NCBI RefSeq assembly: GCF_035046485.1
Contig: NC_085137.1
Coordinates: 9,192,252 to 9,256,251, forward strand
Direction: 5' to 3'
Length of the DNA stretch: 64,000 bases
Source of the DNA: Aedes albopictus
Lineage: Eukaryota; Arthropoda; Insecta; Diptera; Culicidae
In this document: positions 12,262 through 23,114 of the stretch, piece after piece
Position numbering within the stretch: the first letter of the stretch is position 1
Layout of the letters: the number at the start of each line of letters is the position of its first letter
Notes under the pieces: model-generated
What the model was told of the DNA's origin: nothing
What the model saw: only the letters and a program-made list of their open reading frames with translations
Database searches by the model: none
Position numbers and translations under genes: made by a program

Positions 12262-12359
12262 TATAACGGCTCACAAGGCCTCTTAAAATCCAATTGGTCA
12301 TAAATTGTTACTTGTTCCTGCCCAAGTAGGCAGACTTCATTATTAGGTTTAAGGATGTT

Positions 12360-12690
12360 TCTGGGTCTTCCAAACTTTGGCTTGGATGATTCAGATGTTT
12401 CGAGGGATTTCAAACGCTATTCAGAGACGCTTCTGGACGTCTGGGCGTTCCAGAGACGTTTCAGGGGGATTTCAGGAGTGTGTTGAAGATTTCTGGGTCA
12501 TTTCAGAGGGGTTCAGGAGCGTTTCAACGGATTACAGGGTATCTGAGTGGGTCTGTGGGGATCTCATAGAATATTCATAGGTGTTTCAGGGGATCTCGGG
12601 AAATTCTGGGGGTTATCAGAGGCGTTTCAGGTCTTAGGGTTCAAGGATGTCTCAGGAGGTAACAAAGGTTGTTTTGAAGTTTTCGGAGTA
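12360..12690 (+). repeat. Degenerate TTTCAGGGG-type array
   Basis: Irregular units such as TTTCAGGGGGATTTCAGGAG follow each other for about 330 bases. This is the same family as the arrays at 17080-17645 and, inverted, at 5890-6300 and 19555-20010. Confidence 0.75.
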
Positions 12691-13029
12691 CGTTTAATAA
12701 GGGACTCCCACAAACTACGGTCGAAATTTGAGCAAAACTGATTAACCCATTAACGCCTAGCGATCTATTTAGAGATCAGATGCCTCGAACGCACTGTAAT
12801 CTATTCATAGATTAGTAACTTTTTCCATTATCGTGGGGAAATTAGGCATGTTGTAAGACTGGTGTCATCATCATCCGATAGTATGTAATTCAGTATGTAT
12901 TTACTCCAATAGGCGGCGCTAGGGACCTTAAAAGATTTTGCTTTGATAGCTGTTGCGTCAATGGCCATTGCCAGTACCGTCACGCTCGTGTTGTGAACAA
13001 CAAGCGTAGTTTTGCAATGCGTAGGCTGT

Positions 13030-13260
13030 TGAAACCATGCATCAAGAACTAGCCGATAAAGAATTAGTTGATTCTTGGTTTATCCGCTAGGTTGCGCTAG
13101 TGAGGTTTAAATTTAAATGTATGTATCGCGGAAATCAGACCATATAGAAGTAATTCGTCTTAGGCTAAGTTGATTAGGGCATCAAGAGCTATCCGATAAT
13201 GAACCAGTTGATTCTGAATAAAGTGTCTCGAGTATACCAAAGTGGCGAATCCTTGTCGTT
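13030..13260 (+). repeat. Two copies of an about 142-bp direct repeat (third copy beyond the next element)
   Basis: ATCAAGAACTAGCCGATAAAG at about 13040 and ATCAAGAGCTATCCGATAATG at about 13181 begin related stretches that continue with AGTTGATTCT. A third related block, GTCAAAAGCTATCCGATA, follows the right end of the 13371-15810 element at 15818. The large element therefore appears to have inserted in or beside a short tandem repeat. Confidence 0.6.
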
Positions 13261-13370
13261 TTGACAGGTCTCCTGCTCGATTGGAACTATGGGGATGACA
13301 GCAAATCGACTGTTCCAATTTTGAAGTTTCTCCACTTTGTTTTATATAGGCTCATCGACAAAGTTTATTA

Positions 13371-15810
13371 GACCAAGCCCACTCATGGGCTCAATCAAGC
13401 GTTTTAACGTTAAGTAGAGCCCCGAACAAAGAAGCGAACCGCACCGGTCGCTGCTAAGTAGGGCTCGAAAGCGAAAAGTTTACGTACGGTTCGTAGCAGG
13501 GCTTAGAATATAGAAACACGCAAAGTACGGTCTCTATCCGTAGGCTCGTGCGCTCTCTCGCGTTTAGCTCTCTGGGTAGCGTAAAGAGGAGACGAAAGAA
13601 CATTAGTATGGATTTGTTGCCAGGTATGTATATAGTTTCTAGAGAATGATTTTCTTGTTTCGTGTAGGTAGGAATTTATTTTAGTTTGCATCAAATATTT
13701 GAAATTTTCATCCAATCAATATCATAGATCGTTACACGAATAACACAACAAATTGTCTGACATAGAATTGTGATAGAGTGACAATACAAACGCAGAAAAA
13801 TAATAATAGGTTTAAATTGACAAGCTTTGCTTAAGTATGATATTAATAAAGTTTTTGCTTCTTCGCCAATTTTAGGATCATGCATATCGAAAATGTATTG
13901 ATTTTCTCTTAAAAATAGTTACGATTGCTCATAATCGCACCTTTAGTTTTTGATTCGGCCGATCGTTTCGAAACTATTTGAAGAAATGTATAGTGATTCA
14001 GTGAGTTTTGCTGTTTTAACACGTACATGTTTGAGCCGGGTTTTCTACGCAGCAAGTAAAGCTTAGTTTCGCACATTTAGAAAAATGTCCAAATAAATAA
14101 CTCGCGAAGTTCGTTCCGACAAGTTTCAAAATTATCGTCATCCGACGCAGATTCCGGTGAGAAGGTGTGCGTATTTTCTAACCCAAAAAGAAACTATTTG
14201 ACGGTAATAAGTGACCACAAGGTTTTCTTTCTTCACTTTCCGGGCTGAGATCCTCCGCTTTGAAAGAGTTGTGCCTCGCGTTTCGTTTTGTCGTGTATAT
14301 TTCAAAAAGACAAAAGAGTTTTGGTTTGATTGCTGTTTTTAAAAATGGTGGTCGTCTGTGGGTGGTTTATTAAATATAAATTTAAAAATATAAATTAAAT
14401 AAACGAGACATTAGGAAGAAAGTGTGCGAAATGGGTAACTTCACCGTCCACGCATCCTTCCTCCCCTGTAAATTCGAGAAGTACCTTGCCGAAATAAAAT
14501 ATTCTGTACTCCAGTATTTCGAAGAATCATCTTTGCGCGTAAATACAACGCAGTAGACCAGGCCGCTTTGATGCATGTGTCATATCTCTGATATGCTGCA
14601 AGCATCAGTATTGACAAGAAAAGCAACACGATTGCTTTCCAGTGTGATTCCGCGTATGTATGAGATTAGATAAGAGTAGTTACGATTTTTCAAAGATGCA
14701 TTGACTGTACCTAACTCAACTCAGATATCATAGAAACACTACAGTTATTTCTTTTTGAAAAAACTAAATCATACCGATAAAAATCTTTAAAAAATGTAGT
14801 CGAGCTGCCAAGTTTCACCAATTAAAATAGGCGGTGTACAGGACTGCCATATTGTAGGTTCCTCGTTATAGAAAAAGCAAGGCGTTGGATGTTAAAATAC
14901 ATCAATTGTTGTATGAAGTGCCAAAAAGGAGAGTGGGCTCATTATGTACTTTGACAAATACGCAGTCTACTTCAAGCGCAGAGAATCTGCTTCCAACAAA
15001 ATATTCATATACCAGCATCCAAAAGATCGCAATTTATATTAAGATTTGCGAGTGATGCTTTGTAACTAAAAGGTTGTGACTGAGTATAGAATTAGCTGAT
15101 GTTAAAATACACGTTAATGAAAAAAAGTTGCGCAAACTTATCGCAGACTGTTAGAAGACAGCTTCTACTATGACCAGGATTCAAGAATCTTGACCTACGC
15201 GAAGTTGTAAAGGAGACAACTACGTTATAAATGTGTTGGAAATGCAAGGGATGTAATTATTCAATAAACCTAATTATTAAAAAAGATGCTCATAATCTCA
15301 AATTCAGATAAATTTCTTGCGAGAAAGGCAACATGAATATTGAAGAGATGGATATTATTTTAGATAAAAATTCAACCTACAAGTCATACAGTAAGCAACA
15401 AACATATAATTTAAAAAAAGATTGTTTGAATTCCGGGATTAAATACAATCATAAATTATTGAGAAAATGATATCTTTAAACGCACCAAAACTGGTACAAA
15501 TCTCCAAGGGAATTATTTATTTCAGTCTTATCCAAAACCCCATCTTTCATTATATGAGCACAAATTATTATACTGAATAAGATTTGCAATAACCCCATAG
15601 AAATACACAAAATATTGCGATGATTTACAGAAGTGCAAAAAACCGATGGTACGGAGAGAATAGAGACCACCGGTGCGCAAAGGCGACCGATCATTATTTT
15701 ACCCACATGAAAACGAACGACCGGTGCGAAAATGGGTTGATAACGAAATAAAAAATCGTTAACGACGTGCTGTTGCGTGTGTAGTATTAAGCCCACGGGT
15801 GGGCTTGGTC
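13371..15810. mobile_element. 2.44-kb TIR element with TTA duplication (PIF/Harbinger-like)
   Basis: The left terminus is GACCAAGCCCACTCATGGGC and the right terminus, complemented, is GACCAAGCCCACCCGTGGGC, with TTA on each side (13368-13370, 15811-15813). A subterminal GCACCGGTCG lies near 13443 and its inverse near 15718. A 3-bp TTA duplication is typical of PIF/Harbinger elements. The inside is AT-rich with ORFs no longer than about 106 codons, none resembling a transposase or a Myb-like partner, so this is a non-autonomous copy. Confidence 0.75.
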
Positions 15811-17079
15811 TTAGAGCGTCAAAAGCTATCCGATATCAAAATAGTTGCTAGGTCGCACCAGTGCATTGGTGCAGTGAGTCTTAGAAATGTTAAACTCGTG
15901 TATCCAGAGAATCAAACCAAATGAAGAATTTCATCTTTCGGCAAAGTTGATCAAGTCAGTAGTGTTGCGAAGTGTCAGTATCAACCGACATTTCAATTTG
16001 AAAATGAGATAGTTAACCACTCGTTTTTTCATTTACCATCGGAATATCTATTGACTAGCACCTGATCATTCAATTGACACCCGCTCCAGTATCAGTCAAT
16101 GCACATATTATTCAATTGAGCCCCAGCTTCGGGGAGGTTTCAGGGGTAGTCCATGGATTTCTAGGCTGCCATTCAACGCATGGTTGTCCCAGGTTGAATG
16201 GAAATCTTTATCTTCATGGGAAAATTATACGTAGAACGGCAGTAGGAGCCTCAGGGGCTTGCAGGGATGTTCCTGGGGATTTCAGAAACGTAACCTCAAT
16301 CCATCGGATATTCCTTCGGAATCCCCCATCGGAAGCTCCCTGGAACCCCAGAAATGTCTCCAAAACCCTTTTGAATATCCAAAGGAAATTAAAAGTGAAA
16401 ATCTGACATATTTGTAGTAGATTACAGACCAGTGTAAACCGTTTAACGATCAGCAAGGATCGGCCAACGTTGGGATGAACTCACTGATGTCGAACAATTT
16501 TGTTATGCTTTTTATGCTCCAACGTGTCATTTAATTCAATGTTGAATGTTTTTAATCAGCATGGAACTATGCACGGAAAAGTAAATGATAGCAAAAATTC
16601 CAGTACAGTTACATAGTTCAATAATGAATTAACTACATCGGCTGTTTTCCTACTCTCCGCATCGACCAATGTGGCGCTAGCTTCTATGCGCGAAAAACCG
16701 CTAAAAGTAAATCGCAAAAATATTGTAAGGCGAATAGCATCTAAAGGCTCATTTCTCGAAGGGGAATACATTATTCGAGAAAATATTTGGTAGTGGTTGT
16801 GCACAATGGCAACCACTATTATGCCTACCAAATATTTTTGTAGGAAGAGCTTTCTATTTCAAGTAATTCAAGTTAATATGCTTTTCGCCATACAAAATTA
16901 AATGGATTTACTCCTGCTGATCAACTGTAGCTGCGCGTCAAGCGGGTAGTCCATTGGCGAACTGCTTTACACTCAAGTAGATTCGAGTTGGTGTTTATAC
17001 CATTATAAACCCAAGACAAAATCATTTCGGTTCTATGATGGATCTCAAAGTCAACTCAACTCAATCTTGGGAAGGAAAG
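15811..17079. other. Non-coding stretch with a TTTCAGGGG patch and a hairpin
   Basis: Holds a short degenerate TTTCAGGGG-type patch (about 16120-16390) and a strong hairpin at 16787-16845 in which AAATATTTGGTAG pairs with CTACCAAATATTT around TGGTTGTGCACAATGGCAAC. No gene is seen. Confidence 0.5.
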
Positions 17080-17645
17080 CTTCAGGGGATTTCATGGTAT
17101 TTCAGAGTCTTCTAAAGTCTGGCAGAAAGGTTTAGGATTTGGAGCGTTTAATGGGATTTTTGGAAGGATTTCAGGAAAATTCTAAGGGTATTCATAAGTG
17201 TTCCTAAATACCTTAGTAGGTTCCAGGGACGTTTCATGGGGATTTCAGGAGTGTTTGGAAGGTTCCATAAGCGTTTCAGAGGGCTTCAGGGACAGAAGTA
17301 GAAGCATTTTAAGAGGTTTCTGGGGATTCAGGGGTTTTAATAGGTGTTACAATTCTCAGGGGATTCTCAGGGTGATCTCAGTAGGTTTCAGGGGATCTTA
17401 GATAGTTTCGAGGGCGTTACTTCAGATCTCATCGGGACTCTAGTGTTGAAGGGGCATTTCAGGGAAACTCATAAAGTTTAAAAAGCTTTTCAACGGCTTC
17501 GGGGGGTTTTAATGGGAGCTTCAAGGGGTTTCAGGGATTCAGAGACGTTTCAGGTGATCTCAGGTGGATTTAGGGGTTTTCAAGAGCATTTCATGAGGTC
17601 GCAAAATATATTAGGTGGTACAGGTACGTTCAAAAGCATTTTAGC
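17080..17645 (+). repeat. Degenerate TTTCAGGGG-type array
   Basis: About 560 bases of irregular GTTTCAGGGGATCTCAGG-like units without a fixed period. It is followed at 17700-17885 and 18055-18110 by the same words in the opposite orientation (CTGAAACTCC, CCTGAAACG), so the locus is a loose inverted arrangement, itself split by the element at 17899-18053. Confidence 0.78.
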
Positions 17646-17898
17646 AAACTGAAATGTTTTACAACCCCTAAGGGACGTTTGATAGGAATTCAAGAAGCTC
17701 TAGGGTCATGCCTAAAATCCTTCTGAAACTTCAAATAAAATGGTACTCATCGATACACTTCTGAAACACTCTAAAATATACCTTGAGACCCCTGAAATGC
17801 TTTCGAAATCCCCTAGAACTTCCTGAGACTCCTTAAAACCCGTGACCGCCCTTGACACCCTCATAAAAACCAGTTAAAGCCGCCTGATGTATCCCTAA

Positions 17899-18053
17899 CC
17901 CAGCCAACACGAAGTCGTATATGATGTAGAATATGATGCTAAAGTGGAGGCCATATGCGTACATGCTTCCATTTACCTGCGTGTAAAGAGTACGCATATC
18001 GCCTCCACTTTTGCATCCTATTCAACATCATATGCGATCGTGTGTTGGCTGGG
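17899..18053. mobile_element. 155-bp palindromic MITE, CCCAGCCAAC termini
   Basis: CCCAGCCAACACGAAGTCGT at the left pairs with the inverted right end CCCAGCCAACACACGATCGC. Inside, AGTGGAGGCCATATGCGTAC pairs with GTACGCATATCGCCTCCACT. No clear target duplication was found. The termini and the TATGCGA/TACGCATA words link it to the larger element at 23115-24299. Confidence 0.75.
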
Positions 18054-18239
18054 AACTCCCCTAAGGCTCCTGAAACGTCCGTGAAAACTCTCTGACAACT
18101 CCTTGTTACGTTTGTAATTTGTTGTGAACATTTCGTCAGTTTATTTTGTATGTTATAGGTACACTGAGGTCTTTTTTTACACGGGAGATACGTCCCGAGT
18201 ACAAAAACCGTGTAAAACAAAACCGTGTAAAAATTCTTG

Positions 18240-18815
18240 GAGTAGTAGTTTTCTACAAAACTATGCCTCATGGATCTGTAGGATGTTACACCGCACCAAT
18301 AATATAGCAACAATTAATTGATTACGCTCGTAGATTTTCAGGCCTATACTCACGGAAGTTCTAGGAGGTCTTAGAATATCTTTGAAAACTACGTCTCTAC
18401 AGAACTATGCTCTAAGAACCTATAGGATGTTGCACCGTATCAGTAATGTAACTACAATCCATCGATTACGCTTGTAGATCTTAAGGGCTTTATTCGCGGA
18501 AGTTCTAGGATGCCCTAGAACATCCTTAAAAATTATTTCTCTTCAGAACTATGCTCCATGGACCTGTAGGATGTTACTCCGCATTAATAATATAGCAACA
18601 ATTAATTGATTACCCTCGTAGATTTTCAGGCCTGTACTCTCGGAAGTTCTTGGAGGTCCTAGAATATCTTTGAAAACTACGTCACTACAGAACTATGCTC
18701 TAAGGACCTGTACGATATTGCATCGTATCAGTAATGTAAAGACAATCCCTCGATTACGCTTGTAGATCTTAAGGCGCTTACTCGCGAAAGTACTTGGATA
18801 ATCTAAGTTCTTGGG
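18240..18815 (+). repeat. Four tandem units of about 145 bp, alternating A-B-A-B
   Basis: CAAAACTATGCCTCATGGAT (about 18257), CAGAACTATGCTCTAAGAAC (18400), CAGAACTATGCTCCATGGAC (18545) and CAGAACTATGCTCTAAGGAC (18690) mark successive units 143-145 bases apart. Units 1 and 3 share AATAATATAGCAACAATTAA, while units 2 and 4 share ATCAGTAATGTAA and TTGTAGATCTTAAGG. The higher-order period is therefore about 290 bases. Confidence 0.85.
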
Positions 18816-18901
18816 TAACCTGTTGTTCTTAACAGACCCATACTCCAGAAATCACCTTTAGGAAAACACCCATTTAACCCCTCCTAGCCCCCCATATATT
18901 A

Positions 18902-18924
18902 CCCCCTCCCCCCCCCCCCCCCCC
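18902..18924. repeat. Poly-C tract
   Basis: A nearly pure run of C broken by one T, inside the right half of the 1.0-kb TIR element. It is prone to length variation. Confidence 0.9.
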
Positions 18925-19164
18925 TTCAACAAACAGACCTCCCCCCTCCACACATCCCTTTCCTGCAGACCTCTTACATCATCATCCGCCTCCACCTCAT
19001 ACCACTTTTCAACTCCCTTGCAACCCTTTCCCATAAATCACCTTTCTTCCTTTTAGTAAGAGTTCCCTTCCAGACACTTAGCGCGAGAAAGTTGAAAACC
19101 CTGTGTTAATTCGCAAATCCGTGTAAAAAAGCCGTGTAAAAAACCGTGTAAAAAGACCTTAGTG

Positions 19165-19554
19165 TATTGTGATCTGTGAATCTGTCCCTAGTATTTAATT
19201 AGCATTTGTAGTGCTCAGACCGTTTCGGGCAACGATTAAGTACAAGACGCGCAAATCGTCCCCTAGCATGGACATCAAAATGTAGACGGTCTTGTATCGT
19301 GGCCCGAATCCGGATGCCCCCTTAGGATTGACAATTCCTAGACCAAACACAAGCTATGAAAGCAACTATCGCTGCGAACTAAAGGCAACCGGCCAAAAAA
19401 AATACGATTACAGGATTGACTGATGGACGAAGAACAATAATGAAACCTCGTCATCCTGGGATGGGACTTCGTTATCTATTTAGATAACTGGGTACTATTT
19501 ATGTTATATGTTGCATGTTTGTATTTTGTGCATTTGTAATGTCCCATTTTATTT
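19165..19554. other. Unassigned non-coding sequence
   Basis: Mixed composition, no ORF of note, and no repeat structure that I can see. Confidence 0.4.
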
Positions 19555-20010
19555 TTCTTAAACCTGAGAAACTTGAAAACTCCTTAAATAACCTGGAACG
19601 CCCATGAAGGACCTTTTGAAACACTCCTGGGATCCCCTGAGACCGCCTTATGTGCTCCATAAATCCTCTGGAACGCCTGGAAGACCCTCTGAAAATCCAT
19701 AAGAGTCCGCGAAACTCCACTGAAAACAAACTATAACCTCCTAGAAGTCACATGAAAAGTGCTTTCCTTTTGAAACGCCCTCAAACTCCGTGACACGTCT
19801 CTGCAACGCATCACAAATCTCTCTTAAACTCACCTGATATTGAACTGAAAACGCTGAACCCCTTAAACCTCTTTGAAACCCTCTGGAGCCCCCAGAGTAC
19901 CCTGAAACCTCGAAAATTACTTCTGTAAGCCTCAAGAAACCTCCGAAATCCCTTTGAAATCTATCGAACCCATCTGAAACCCTCCTTGAGACCCCATCTT
20001 AGCCCCTGCC
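19555..20010 (-). repeat. Degenerate CCTGAAACC-type array
   Basis: Irregular units such as CCTCTGAAAC, CCCTTGAAACT and ACCTCTTTGAAACCC run for about 450 bases, inverse in orientation to the 17080-17645 array. Confidence 0.72.
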
Positions 20011-20404
20011 AAGATACTGTGACCAGTCTCGTTCAACAAACTGAGACCCCTTAAGGAGTCCTTCATCAGTGAAAACCAGACTGATTCTAGTGAGGGCCAA
20101 TGAACGAAAGATCAAATGTTTTCCCTGAGGATAACCCTTGCCAATTTCCGGGAGAACGACTTGCAGACGATCCATCTGTTCATTGATGTCAAAGCCACGT
20201 ATGTAATAGGAAAAAGAAACGATCCTCGGTAGATATTAGCAGAACCTGATGTTCCAGTGAAAAAAATGCTGATACGAGCACCGGTTGGGCTGGGCATTTG
20301 ATTTCTGCAAGATTGCAAACAAAGTGTTTATCTGATTACCCTTAGAGGAACGGTTGAGAGATAGATTGCGCAGATACATACCATCACACAATCCCATATG
20401 CTCC

Positions 20405-20500
20405 TTGGCGTTAGGGAGCATCCATTAAGTACGCCACACTAAAAATTATAATTTTAAACCCCCCTTCCACTTCGTACGGTATTTTTCCTTACCTAAACAT
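20405..20500 (+). repeat. Truncated copy of the GGGAGCGTCCATAAATTACG MITE family
   Basis: TTAGGGAGCATCCATTAAGTACG followed by a C-rich tract resembles the left half of the complete element at 34402-34568. No inverted right end is present, so this is a half copy or a diverged relative. Confidence 0.55.
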
Positions 20501-20689
20501 TGCCTGTTACATTTTCATATAAACTTCAGCAGACACGAATGCCACTTAAGTGGTAAAGTGTCTTAAATATATAGTAATAATAATGATATTAACTTCAAGT
20601 AAGAATGTGCTCGATCTTTTCCTGAAAATCTGGGGTGTTTCAGGTAATCTGGACAGACTGTTACGCGTATATTAGACTGGGTCAACAAA

Positions 20690-21835
20690 GTCGATTTTTT
20701 TGGAACAAAGCTTTTCGATTCCTTTTAGCATCAAAAACAACTGTGCAAAATTTGGGAGCGATTAGTTGCTTCCCCGTATTCCGCATTGCGATTGAAATTA
20801 GTATGGAATTTAGTATGGGAAAACGTGCTTTTTTGCATTTTTCTCATAAACTGAAAATTTTCGTCTAAAACGATCAAACTAATGACGTTGAAGTATAGCC
20901 TAGGATATGCCGGAAAACTTTGCCGAAGACCGCAAAGTGATCCAACACTTGTGAAAAAAGTTACACGGAGACAAATTTCTTTCGTTTGAAATAAAAATAT
21001 TCATGTTTATTCGGTAAACTGATAAAATATTTAAAACTAAAATATTAATTTTTGAAACTAACTCAATTACATATTTATTTTTACAATATCCATTGAAAAG
21101 CCCCCCGTTCCGCCGTCGAGAACATAAACAAATCTCTCAAGTTCCAGCTGCAGCTCCAAACAACATTTCCTTTTGCAAAAAAAGTCAAGTTTCACCAAAA
21201 GTTTCCACGAAGGAGAGAAGGAAATGATTTTGTAAATTTAACTGGAAAACAAATATTTCCGTAGGGCCGACCTGCCATAAAAAAAAACAAAAAAATTTAC
21301 ATTTGTTTCTAACATAACCTGTCAGAAGATGCATGTTTGTTTCAAAAATGGATTGAATTTGCTTCAAATGTGACGTTCGATTTGCTCCAAACAGTTTTAT
21401 TTTTGTTGCCAGAACAAATTGACAATTTATTTGAGTTTACCTGAAATATTTTTGATTTTACCATGCTTTTTCTGAGTGTATAACGTACAGATTACCCGGT
21501 GGTGCTTAACATTCAACATGTAAAAGAATAACATCAATAATAAAATCTCAATTTTTGGCCTAAGTTACCAGTCGAATAACTTTTTTCACAAGCGTCGGCA
21601 AAGTTTTTCGGCACATCCCAGGCTATATTTTAACGTCATTAGTTATATAATATTAGGCAAAAGAATTCAACTTATGAGTAAAATGCAAAAAAGTACGTTT
21701 TCCCATACTAACTTCCATACAAATTTCAATCGCAATGCGGAATACGGGGACGCAACCAATCGCTCCCAAATTTTGCACAGTTGTTTAGGACGCAAATATA
21801 GATTGAAAAAGCTTTGTTCCGGGTTGATACGATCA
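20690..21835. mobile_element. Inverted pair of about 260-bp arms around a nested insertion
   Basis: The left arm (about 20690-20963) and right arm (about 21563-21830) are inverted copies: CATTGCGATTGAAATTAGTA at 20784 answers TACAAATTTCAATCGCAATG at 21718, and both arms end inward with GTGAAAAAAGTTA. The 600-bp centre (20964-21562) has its own loosely inverted termini, including AAATAAAAATATTCATG against AAATCAAAAATATTTCAGG, and looks like a separate insertion. A third, diverged copy of an arm lies at about 39690-39880. Confidence 0.68.
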
Positions 21836-23114
21836 AATTTCAAGTTTCTCCATACATCGTTGACGCACTCTGTATATACGCATATTTTAGGCATTTTCAT
21901 TAAAACTTACCGTAAATGTCAAAAATACGTACGCGTAATGGTTCATAATACCTGAAACATTCTACAACGATATACGAAAAAATAAATCATTTGGATAGGT
22001 TTGTTCTACAACATAGGCAGTGGACCGCAAATCCAAAATGATTGAGAACCACTCCAGCATCATCCAGCGATTGCGCGAAATCATTTTCCCGCAACAATAG
22101 CCGAACAACCAAAATCGTAAATTACGGCCGAAAACCCAGAAATCTTCCGTATAAATACAATCCATTCAGTATTAATGACCGTGCCAAAGCGAGAAATTCG
22201 TTGAAAATGAGTACTCTTGCACCGAGTTCTATAGGAATTGTTCATCGCGGAAAGATTCGGTATCGTCGGGAATGACGACGCTAGCTGGATATTTGCAATT
22301 GCATTTCAACTCTCACGCCGCGCGCGCCAATGCGCTACTGCAAGCGAAGAAGGCCTCAACAACGCCCCGTCGCAAAACGGTTTGCGGTTTTGTATTTAGT
22401 TCGTTTATTTAGCGCTCCGGTTTACATATGTTGCAATATTTCTTTCTTTCCTCGGTCGAGGTATGATTTTTAATTTTCGAATAAAACGCTGCACCATTGC
22501 GTCGATTGTAGAGGATTTATACACGATGCGCTTCGCCAGGGCCATAATTGTACACGAACGTTTATGGATTATAAATCAATTAGGTTCGAGCCACTACAAC
22601 TGCCTGCTGCTTGGTGCTCTCGCACAACAATGCAAATCAAACAAATCAGTCAATATTGGTAAAGCTATCGCAGGGAGCCCCACACCAACCATGTGGTATG
22701 GTCGGAATGCAGTCAATTAAAATTAGATTATTGATGGCTAGCTGATGTACAAAATTGTGAATTGCCATGTCAGCGGTTTCGATCCATTTAGTACCGCAAA
22801 ATCGATGAGTTTGCATTTGCATTTGCATTGAGGATGCATTTATTTTAAACGGATTAGTTTAACAAATAAGTATCTGTTCTGCTGTCAGTCACTGCTATAA
22901 ATCAAATTCAATAAATTTGAAGAAATTCGAACTAAAGTGAACGTTATTTTAAAGAGATTTGAAATGCTGAAATGCCAATAGCAGAAAGTGGATGGGTTCT
23001 CAGCCAGCATGCTGAGGGGGTCTGAGTTAATTCTCGGTTGGTTTCAAGATATTATCGTAATGTCCTTCATTTTCTTGAGTATAGGGATTAAATCGGCCGA
23101 TGAAGCTGCAGCAA
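21836..23114. other. Non-coding stretch
   Basis: A GC-richer patch at 22300-22420 (CGCCGCGCGCGCCAATGCG) sits in otherwise ordinary sequence. Short ORFs overlap one another on both strands and show no domain. Confidence 0.4.

Larger units (their letters stand above)
18162..19164. mobile_element. 1.0-kb TIR element carrying a 145-bp satellite, TA duplication
   Basis: The ends are CACTGAGGTCTTTTTTTACA and, complemented, CACTAAGGTCTTTTTACACG, with TA at 18160-18161 and 19165-19166. CCGTGTAAAA is repeated several times just inside both ends, as subterminal transposase-binding repeats often are. The left half is filled by four tandem units (see 18240-18815). The right half holds a poly-C run at 18902-18924 and C-rich sequence. 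No transposase is encoded. Confidence 0.8.
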
